Of a DNA stretch of 16,138 nucleotides, positions 6,395 through 12,853 are shown piece after piece (the first letter of the stretch is position 1; each line of letters opens with the position of its first letter). Both the position numbers and the translations under genes were made by a program. The notes under the pieces were generated by a model. That model searched no databases. It saw only the letters and a program-made list of their open reading frames with translations, and was not told the DNA's origin. The stretch spans positions 1 through 16,138 of the forward strand of contig VSJD01000179.1 of the NCBI GenBank assembly GCA_008636095.1, in the 5' to 3' direction. This DNA is from Kiritimatiellota bacterium (GTDB taxonomy: Bacteria; Verrucomicrobiota; Kiritimatiellia; JAAZAB01).

Positions 6395-9340
6395 ATGCTT
6401 GAAAAGCGTGAACCCGCTGGGTTGGCCTTGGGATTAGATATCAGTAAAATTAACGCTGACGCGACCATGAACAGTTCGCCAAAAACAAGGAATTCCCGCC
6501 AAACCGGCCAAGCCCAGGCGCCGAATCAAGCTGCGCGGAAAAAAGGCTTAACCATGACGCCGTTGTTTACCCGTCCTGGGGTTGACCCCTTCGACGAAAT
6601 CGAATGGGAAAAGCGGCGCGCCGTCATCAAGAACGATAAAGGCGAGGTGGTGTTCGAATCCAACGAGATCGAAGTGCCGAAAGCCTGGTCCATGCTGGCC
6701 ACTAATATTGTGGCCTCCAAATATTTTTACGGTGCGCACGGCATGGACATCCAGGAAAAATCCCTGCGCCAGCTGGTGCATCGCGTGGCACGCACAATTG
6801 CCGACTGGGGCACGCGGGATGGATACTTTGCAACCACCGCGGACGCCGAGACGTTTTACCGGGAGCTGTCCTACATTTGTGCGAATCAATATGGCGCCTT
6901 CAACAGTCCGGTCTGGTTCAACGTGGGGCTCCATCAGGTATACGGGCTATCCTCAGCCAACAAGTCCTGCTATTACTGGAACCCGGATGCGGCCAAGATC
7001 GAACGCACGAGCGATTCCTACAAGCATCCGCAGTCGTCGGCCTGTTTCATTCAATCGGTTGCCGACAGCATGGAAGACATCATGCGCCTGGCCGGGTCGG
7101 AAGCCATGCTCTTTAAGTACGGTTCCGGCACCGGCACGGACCTGAGCACATTGCGGAGCAGTCGCGAGAAACTTTCCGGCGGCGGTGTGCCCTCAGGTCC
7201 GTTGAGTTTCATGCGCGTGTTCGACCAGGTTGCCGCAGTCATCAAGTCCGGCGGCAAAACGCGCCGCGCCGCCAAGATGCAGAGTCTCAAGGTGGACCAT
7301 CCCGACATCGTGGAATTTATCCAGTGCAAAGTGAACGAGGAGAAGAAAGCCCGTGCCCTGATCAAGGCCGGCTATGACGGCTCTTTTAATGGCGAGGCCT
7401 ATTCCTCAGTCATGTTCCAGAACGCCAACCTTTCGGTGCGGGTCTCGGACGAGTTCATGAAGGCCGTGGATGCGGGGACAGTCTGGCACACGCGTGCCGT
7501 GACGACCGGCGACATCGTGGACGTACTGGAGGCGCGCACGGTGATGCAAAGCGCCGCCGAAGCGGCCCACTTCTGCGGCGACCCCGGATTGCAGTATGAT
7601 ACCACCATCAACCGCTGGCATACCTGTTCCGCCAGTGGGCGGATCAATGCCAGCAATCCCTGCTCGGAATACATGTTTATGGACAATAGCGCCTGCAATC
7701 TGGCGTCCATCAACCTGACGAAGTTCTCGGATGCCCAGCACGTGTTCGATGTCCAGCGGTTTCAGCACGTGGTGCGCATCCTGATCATTGCCCAGGACAT
7801 CCTGGTGGACAACGGCAGTTACCCTACGCAAGAGATTGCTGAAAACTCGCATCTGTTCCGCCCCCTCGGCCTGGGTTATGCCAACCTGGGCGCCCTGATC
7901 ATGAGCCTCGGCAAGCCCTATGACAGCGATGAAGGTCGCGCCTTTGCCGGCGCGGTCACCGCGCTCCTGACCAGTTACGCGTATACGGCCTCGGCGGAGA
8001 TTGCCGCCACGCGGGGTCCGTTCGAGGAATACGCCAAAAACAGCGCATCCATGATGGCCGTGCTGGGCATGCACCGGGATGCGCTGATCCGCGTTAAACA
8101 CGATCAATGGATTTCGCCGCTCACCCGCGAAGCCCACCAGGCCTGGGACAACGCCATCGAGGCCGGCCAGCGGTTCGGGTTTCGCAATGCCCAGGTCACC
8201 GTGCTGGCGCCGACCGGCACGATCGGATTCATGATGGACTGTGACACCACCGGCGTGGAACCCGATATCGCCCTGGTCAAATACAAACAAATGGCTGACG
8301 GCGGGCTGTTTAAAATCATCAACCAGACTCTGCCGATTGCGCTGAAACGCCTGGGCTATACGAACGAGCAGATCACCGCGATACTTGCGCACGTGAACGA
8401 GCACGACACGATCGAAGAAGCGCCCGGCCTGAGCCCGGAGCACCTGAAGGTCTTTGACTGCGCGTTCAAGCCCAAGAAGGGCAGTCGCTTTATTGACTAT
8501 CATGCGCACCTGAAAATGATGGCGGCTGTCCAACCGTTTCTTTCCGGTGCGATCAGCAAAACCATCAATATGCCCGCCACGGCCACCGCGAAGGATGTGT
8601 TCCAGGTGTTCATGGACGGCTGGAAACTGGGCCTGAAAGCCGTGGCAATTTACCGCGACGGCTCGAAGGGCATTCAACCGGTTACCACGAGCAGAGCGGG
8701 CGATGCGGCGACCGCGCCAGAGGGCGCCGAATCCATAGCAGCCAGTCCCAAGCCGTTCCGGCACCGGATGCCCCTGACGCGCCAGTCCATCACGCACAAA
8801 TTCGAGGTGGGCGGTCACCAGGGCTACCTGACCGTGGGCCTTTACGAAGACGGTACGCCGGGGGAATTGTTCATTACCATGGCCAAGGAAGGCAGTACCG
8901 TCGGCGGTATTATGGATGCCTTCGGCACTGCCATTTCCATGTGCCTCCAGTACGGCGTTCCGCTCAGCACGCTGATTGAAAAATTCTGCCACAGCCGCTT
9001 CGAGCCAAGCGGCTTTACCAAGAACCCGGAAATTCCCTATGCCAAGTCGCTGGTGGATTATATTTTTCGCTGGCTTGATTTGACTTTCCCGGATGGCCGG
9101 AATCAGACTATGCGGCTGCTGCGGCCAAGTCACGACCTTGCCGAATCCAAGCCGGAGGTTGCCGCCGCCGCCGCGATGCCAACCAATGCGGTCGCCACGC
9201 CGTCCGAGGTCAACGCGCCCGCGCAATTCAAGGATATGCAGGCCGATGCGCCGCCGTGCGATAAATGCGGTGCCATTACCGTGCGCAACGGCGCCTGTTA
9301 CCGTTGCTTCAACTGCGGCAATTCCATGGGATGCTCGTAA
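6395..9340 (+). CDS. nrdJ: adenosylcobalamin-dependent (class II) ribonucleotide reductase
   Basis: This 981-aa enzyme reduces ribonucleotides to deoxyribonucleotides using a cobalamin-derived radical, so it works with or without oxygen if B12 is available. By family comparison the active site is N421, C423 (thiyl radical) and E425 in NPCSEYMF, with the redox pair C217 (in SSACFIQS) and C434 (in NSACNLAS). APTGTIGFMMDCDTTG and SKTINMPATAT are further class II hallmarks. The C-terminus (about 955-981) has CDKC and CYRCFNCG, a zinc-ribbon-like tail with a final MGCS that would shuttle electrons to the active site. The start at 6395 follows AGGAGAG by six bases, a clear ribosome site, although homology to the core only becomes strong near residue 55. 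The first ~50 residues are polar and probably disordered. Candidate NrdR boxes lie upstream, and pgpA follows after two hairpins. Confidence 0.95.
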   Translation: MLEKREPAGLALGLDISKINADATMNSSPKTRNSRQTGQAQAPNQAARKKGLTMTPLFTRPGVDPFDEIEWEKRRAVIKNDKGEVVFESNEIEVPKAWSMLATNIVASKYFYGAHGMDIQEKSLRQLVHRVARTIADWGTRDGYFATTADAETFYRELSYICANQYGAFNSPVWFNVGLHQVYGLSSANKSCYYWNPDAAKIERTSDSYKHPQSSACFIQSVADSMEDIMRLAGSEAMLFKYGSGTGTDLSTLRSSREKLSGGGVPSGPLSFMRVFDQVAAVIKSGGKTRRAAKMQSLKVDHPDIVEFIQCKVNEEKKARALIKAGYDGSFNGEAYSSVMFQNANLSVRVSDEFMKAVDAGTVWHTRAVTTGDIVDVLEARTVMQSAAEAAHFCGDPGLQYDTTINRWHTCSASGRINASNPCSEYMFMDNSACNLASINLTKFSDAQHVFDVQRFQHVVRILIIAQDILVDNGSYPTQEIAENSHLFRPLGLGYANLGALIMSLGKPYDSDEGRAFAGAVTALLTSYAYTASAEIAATRGPFEEYAKNSASMMAVLGMHRDALIRVKHDQWISPLTREAHQAWDNAIEAGQRFGFRNAQVTVLAPTGTIGFMMDCDTTGVEPDIALVKYKQMADGGLFKIINQTLPIALKRLGYTNEQITAILAHVNEHDTIEEAPGLSPEHLKVFDCAFKPKKGSRFIDYHAHLKMMAAVQPFLSGAISKTINMPATATAKDVFQVFMDGWKLGLKAVAIYRDGSKGIQPVTTSRAGDAATAPEGAESIAASPKPFRHRMPLTRQSITHKFEVGGHQGYLTVGLYEDGTPGELFITMAKEGSTVGGIMDAFGTAISMCLQYGVPLSTLIEKFCHSRFEPSGFTKNPEIPYAKSLVDYIFRWLDLTFPDGRNQTMRLLRPSHDLAESKPEVAAAAAMPTNAVATPSEVNAPAQFKDMQADAPPCDKCGAITVRNGACYRCFNCGNSMGCS

Positions 9341-9362
9341 AAAAACAGTGCGGCATTCGTAG

Positions 9363-9415
9363 TTCTTCGTTCGTGGTTCTTGGTTATCAGATAACGAAGA
9401 ACGAAGAACAAAGAA
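9363..9415. terminator. 25-bp fold-back repeat after nrdJ, possible terminator
   Basis: Two 25-base arms (9363-9387 and 9391-9415) pair at 21 positions around a CAG loop, starting 22 bases after the nrdJ stop. The arms are themselves degenerate heptamer arrays (GTTCTTC on the left, ACGAAGA on the right). No T-run follows, so it is a repeat that could stall or protect a transcript rather than a classic terminator. Confidence 0.5.
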
Positions 9416-9435
9416 ATTAGGCCTTCGGCAACTTT

Positions 9436-9494
9436 GCCGTTCTCACGAACGGTCCCTACACCGAACGGGTGTAGCCGCGGTTCGTTAGAACCGC
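9436..9494. repeat. 27-bp-arm nested hairpin before pgpA
   Basis: Arms 9436-9462 and 9468-9494 match at 20 of 27 positions around a five-base loop. The inner stem is CTACACC/GGTGTAG, perfect, and the outer part pairs GTTCTCACGAAC with GTTCGTTAGAAC with one mismatch. It ends 21 bases before the pgpA ATG, so it would sit in its leader. Probably a dispersed REP-like element. Confidence 0.65.
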
Positions 9495-9515
9495 TATGTT
9501 TCGAAATTCCTGTGT

Positions 9516-10103
9516 ATGAACTTTCTGAAACTGTTGCCCATGCCTTTCATCAAATCCATGGAATTAGCCCGTGCATCCGGCTGGCGCAAGCCGATCATTC
9601 TGCTGGCCACTGGTTTTGGCTTGGGGCTTAGTCCGGTGGCGAGCGGCACGGCCGGAACGTTACTGGGCTTGCCGATTATGCTCGGCCTGGCGCCGCTCTG
9701 GGCGCACCCAGCGTTCTGGGCGCACCCGGTGTTCCGGGCGTATTCCGGAAGCGGCGTCTTGATGGTGCAGATGATCGCGGCCTTAGGCTTGACCCTGCTG
9801 GCCATCCCGATTTGCGATGTGGCCGAAAAACATTTCGGTCGCAAAGACGATGGGCGCATTGTTGCCGATGAATTCATGACCTTCCCCATCGGCCTGCTGG
9901 GATTACCGCTCTGCCCCTGGGTGCTTGCCCTGGCTTTTTTCACCAACCGGGTGTTCGATGTGCTCAAGCCGTTTCCGGCGAAGGGCCTGCAACGTCTGCC
10001 CGGCGGCCTGGGGATTGTGGTGGACGATGGCGTGGCGGCGTTATATAGCTTGCTGGTTAATCACGCGGTATATTACCTGGTTCTACGGTATGGCGTGAGT
10101 TGA
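9516..10103 (+). CDS. pgpA: phosphatidylglycerophosphatase A
   Basis: PgpA is an inner-membrane enzyme that removes phosphate from phosphatidylglycerophosphate to give phosphatidylglycerol. Family hallmarks are GFGLGLSPVASGTAG (33-47), KDDGRIVADE (110-119, the metal- and phosphate-binding core), RVFDVLKPFP (145-154) and GGLGIVVDDGVAALY (163-177). Hydrophobic stretches near 26-60, 82-101, 122-143 and 173-191 look like membrane segments. At 195 aa it is longer than E. coli PgpA (172 aa). Much of the excess is a loop at about 62-77, with WAHP occurring twice, which is encoded by the 18-bp repeat element at 9701-9751. No good ribosome site is visible at ATG 9516; Met9 (9540) is an alternative start. 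The stop lies two bases from the convergent oxidoreductase stop, so no terminator separates them. Confidence 0.88.
   Translation: MNFLKLLPMPFIKSMELARASGWRKPIILLATGFGLGLSPVASGTAGTLLGLPIMLGLAPLWAHPAFWAHPVFRAYSGSGVLMVQMIAALGLTLLAIPICDVAEKHFGRKDDGRIVADEFMTFPIGLLGLPLCPWVLALAFFTNRVFDVLKPFPAKGLQRLPGGLGIVVDDGVAALYSLLVNHAVYYLVLRYGVS
9701..9751 (+). repeat. 18-bp-unit element inside pgpA
   Basis: Two 18-bp units (9701-9718 and 9719-9736; the second is GGCGCACCCGGTGTTCCG) are followed by GGCGTATTCCGGAAG. The same arrangement, two units then a GTATTC-GG-AAG tail, occurs in glnE at 14319-14369. In pgpA it is read on the plus strand as WAHPAF/WAHPVF. Both units are multiples of three, so the frame is kept. 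Confidence 0.8.
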
Positions 10104-10105
10104 AA

Positions 10106-11353
10106 TCAGCGCTTCAGCAGGTGCTGCGGGTCCGTGGTCCGCTGAACTTTAACCGTTTTTTTCACAAATTTTGATTCCCGTTGCAACCGGTTTAACAGGG
10201 CGTCATATTTTGAGCGGTTGATCGGCAGGTTGACCCAGCGGCCCTCGTGGGACGAGAGTGTGACGGCATTGGCCAGTTCCAGGGAGGCGATCCCGCTGGC
10301 TCCCGGCGTTGCCAATTTATCGCCGAATAGAATGTGGCGCACCATATTGGTCAGCACCTTGGCGTGTCCCGGCTGGCTTTCCGGGATGACCTGAAGCGGG
10401 GCCTCGTAATCTTCATAGGACGAATGAACCTGCGGAATATTAATCGGCACCTGGAACACGTTCGGCTTGGCCCACATATCTTCACAGGTTTTAATGTGCG
10501 TCCGGATGCCAGGGTGAAAATGATATAAGGACAACTCACCGTCCCGCAGGACCAGCTTGCCTTTTTCGCCGAACAACTCGATCAACTGGCCGGGCCCGGT
10601 TTCACAGGTTGAGCAATAGAGGTAACCGGTGCCGCCGTTCGGGAACTTGAGCAGGGCATCGGCCTGGTCCTCAACCTCGATATGATGCATGCGGGTACAG
10701 GTGCGGCCGAACACGGCGCTGGGCAAACCACAAAACTGGACGAACAAATCCATCATGTGCGGGGCCTGGTTCATCATGACCCCGCCCCCCTCGCCCTTCC
10801 AGGTCGCCCGCCAGGCGCCGGAGTTGTAATAACACTGGTTGCGGTATTCCAGCACCATCAGTGTGGCGCGGTAAATCTCGCCCAGCTGGCCGCTGCGGAT
10901 AAGGTCCTGCGCTTTGCAGACGGCTGGTTCCAGCCGGCGCTGGAACATGATGGCAAAAACCACGCCGTTTTTCTTCGCGGTCACCACCATTCGGTCGGCG
11001 GTGGACACCCGCTCGGTCAGCGGCTTTTCTGAAATCACGTGCAGCCCCGCATTCATGCAGTCCAGGGCGGGCTGGTAATGAAACGGATGCGGCGTCACAA
11101 TCGCCACCACATCGCACGCTTTCGCCTTGATCAGCTCGAGATGATTACTGAAGCTGGGCACACCAAATGTCCGGCCGGCCTCTTCCGCCGCCGCGCGATT
11201 TACATCACAGACCGCCGTGAGCCGGGCATGAGGAATCATGCTCATGATCCGGCAATATCCCTGGCCCATGCCCCCGGCGCCGATGACACCGAACCGCAAA
11301 GTGCGGTTCTTGCGGCTTGCCGATGAACGTTGCATGCGTTGCTTGCTGCTCAT
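10106..11353 (-). CDS. Gfo/Idh/MocA family NAD(P)-dependent oxidoreductase
   Basis: This 415-aa protein has the family's N-terminal Rossmann fold with GAGGMG (25-30), the end-of-beta2 acidic residue D51, and the dinucleotide/substrate motif EKPL (110-113). The C-terminal alpha/beta domain carries GGGVMMNQAPHMMD (190-203), in which H200 is the likely catalytic histidine by comparison. Family members oxidise or reduce a hydroxyl of sugars, inositols or amino sugars; the substrate here is unknown. I chose ATG 11353 because AGGAG precedes it by six bases. An upstream GTG-ATG at 11398/11395 would add 15 residues and almost touch the previous stop. It follows the acyltransferase-like gene with a 46-bp gap, so the two are probably co-transcribed. 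No signal peptide or Tat motif is evident. The lysine/arginine-rich first 20 residues are unusual. Confidence 0.9.
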   Translation of the reverse strand: MSSKQRMQRSSASRKNRTLRFGVIGAGGMGQGYCRIMSMIPHARLTAVCDVNRAAAEEAGRTFGVPSFSNHLELIKAKACDVVAIVTPHPFHYQPALDCMNAGLHVISEKPLTERVSTADRMVVTAKKNGVVFAIMFQRRLEPAVCKAQDLIRSGQLGEIYRATLMVLEYRNQCYYNSGAWRATWKGEGGGVMMNQAPHMMDLFVQFCGLPSAVFGRTCTRMHHIEVEDQADALLKFPNGGTGYLYCSTCETGPGQLIELFGEKGKLVLRDGELSLYHFHPGIRTHIKTCEDMWAKPNVFQVPINIPQVHSSYEDYEAPLQVIPESQPGHAKVLTNMVRHILFGDKLATPGASGIASLELANAVTLSSHEGRWVNLPINRSKYDALLNRLQRESKFVKKTVKVQRTTDPQHLLKR

Positions 11354-11399
11354 GCTAATCTCCTGTCTTAGTGAGTTGGCACCTTGATTTTGCATCACG

Positions 11400-12659
11400 T
11401 CAGTTTAGTGACCATTCATGACTGCGGTAATACTGCGTTCCGAATTTATCCACGTCATCCAATAACATGAACATACCGCCATTGTGCCAGACGTGCCCGG
11501 CCTGCAGATATTCCAGGACAGCGCGCTGTAAACTGGTTTGACGGGGCGCGGTGGCGGCGTCGAACTTTTCCTGAAAGAAAATGAACTCCAGTGCAGCGGA
11601 TCCGCCGACGTCGTGCGGAAACAGGTAGAGCTCACGCAGGTATTGGACCAGGTTGGCGGTCGGCGGCAGGATCCTTTCCAGCAGTGGACTAAGCATCCAC
11701 GAGCCGCAGACGAAGGCCACCGGGCTTTTTTCAGGATAATAGCGGCGGAAGAAATCGCGCGCCTGGCGCATGGATTCCCCGCATTTAGCATGCGCCATGT
11801 TACCGCCGGCGGGTATATGCATACCCAGAATGATGTCCCCTTTTTTTAAAACGCAAACCCATTCGGAAAGCGGCAGGCGGACTTCTTCCCGGCGCACAAT
11901 TCCGCGCGGCGAAATGGGATTGCCCATTGCCGCAATATCGGTTACCCGCAGGGCCGTTACCCATTCTTGAGCAGGATCCGGCACATCGCTCAATCCGTCG
12001 ACGAAACCATCGGGCATGACTTTGATTCCCTCGCCCGCCAAGGCCACAACCTGTCCGGTTCGCCGATGACGGTAAACGATGTGCGGCAGATTGCACGGAT
12101 TGAGCCAGTATTCGAAACGGCCGATCCGGAAATACAGATTGTCGGCCAAATAATTCCTCAACCAGTAATATGCCCCGGTTACGAGGCCTAGCCTGCCGGC
12201 ATGGGCCATGTGATAATTAATGCTGAAACATCGGACTTGCTGGGCGGTCTCGTGCGTGACGTCCTCAGGCAGGCCCAGTGTTCGATGATAAGCTCTCAAC
12301 CGGGGAATCCAGGCCAGGCCGAGCAAAAGATGAAAAACCCCTGCCTGCTTTCCGAGCGCATGTTCCATTTTCGGAAATTTACATTGTGTCCGGTCGGAGC
12401 ATTCGAAAGTGCGCCAATAAATATACCACGCCATACAGCTTAATGCCGGATTGTCCCGGATCCTGGCGGCCGTTTCACTCAATAGGGGATCAACCTCCGC
12501 TGTAAAACCGGCATATTCCCGGCTGAGCTGGAATTCCTGCGGATCGAGGAAAGAAATGCCTTTCGGCGGATAGGCCGCCATGGCCTGGTCCCAGAATGGC
12601 TGAATCGTCTCCTGCAGTTCCGTTTCCTGCAATTCCGTCAAAACATCTTTAAGATTCAT
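11400..12659 (-). CDS. GNAT-like acyltransferase domain protein (NAT_N/GNAT_C type), function unknown
   Basis: This 419-aa protein resembles the poorly studied two-domain acyltransferase-like family whose halves are called NAT_N and GNAT_C. Features that suggest it are MAWYIYWRTFE in the N-terminal part, LPHIVYRHRRTGQVVALA in the middle, and the C-terminal run LGMHIPAGG, then FFRRYYPEKSPVAFVCGSW and ERILPPTANLVQYLRE. The last segments match the pattern I recall for GNAT_C. No membrane segment or signal peptide is seen. The protein is rich in aromatic residues. No substrate is known for the family as far as I recall, so acyl transfer is an inference from the fold. It is directly upstream of the Gfo/Idh/MocA gene and likely in one operon with it, hinting at a sugar or cofactor derivative. 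Ribosome site is weak (AAGGA about 11 bases upstream). The glnE gene ends 194 bp upstream. Confidence 0.65.
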   Translation of the reverse strand: MNLKDVLTELQETELQETIQPFWDQAMAAYPPKGISFLDPQEFQLSREYAGFTAEVDPLLSETAARIRDNPALSCMAWYIYWRTFECSDRTQCKFPKMEHALGKQAGVFHLLLGLAWIPRLRAYHRTLGLPEDVTHETAQQVRCFSINYHMAHAGRLGLVTGAYYWLRNYLADNLYFRIGRFEYWLNPCNLPHIVYRHRRTGQVVALAGEGIKVMPDGFVDGLSDVPDPAQEWVTALRVTDIAAMGNPISPRGIVRREEVRLPLSEWVCVLKKGDIILGMHIPAGGNMAHAKCGESMRQARDFFRRYYPEKSPVAFVCGSWMLSPLLERILPPTANLVQYLRELYLFPHDVGGSAALEFIFFQEKFDAATAPRQTSLQRAVLEYLQAGHVWHNGGMFMLLDDVDKFGTQYYRSHEWSLN

Positions 12660-12853
12660 GGCCTGCTTGATCCTTAAATCAGAAACCAGGGCATGGCATC
12701 AGCCCGAAAAGTCTTTTTGTTTTTCCTGGACAAGGCATCACCCCGGCGGAATTGGAGGAACATACCCCAGGCTGATCTTCTACAGTTAATTTGGTAAGAC
12801 TATAAAAAAACAACAATGAAACGCTGGTGTTCGTGCAAAATTAAAGTGGCAAC

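Noticed and set aside
7406..9226. 606-aa open frame antisense to nrdJ
   Set aside because: It lies wholly within the well-supported nrdJ gene, has no recognisable motifs and is a known effect of GC-rich codon bias in the opposite strand.
11354..11398. 15-residue N-terminal extension of the oxidoreductase (GTG 11398 or ATG 11395)
   Set aside because: ATG 11353 has AGGAG at six bases and is closer to the Rossmann fold; the extension is not needed, though coupling to the upstream stop is not excluded.
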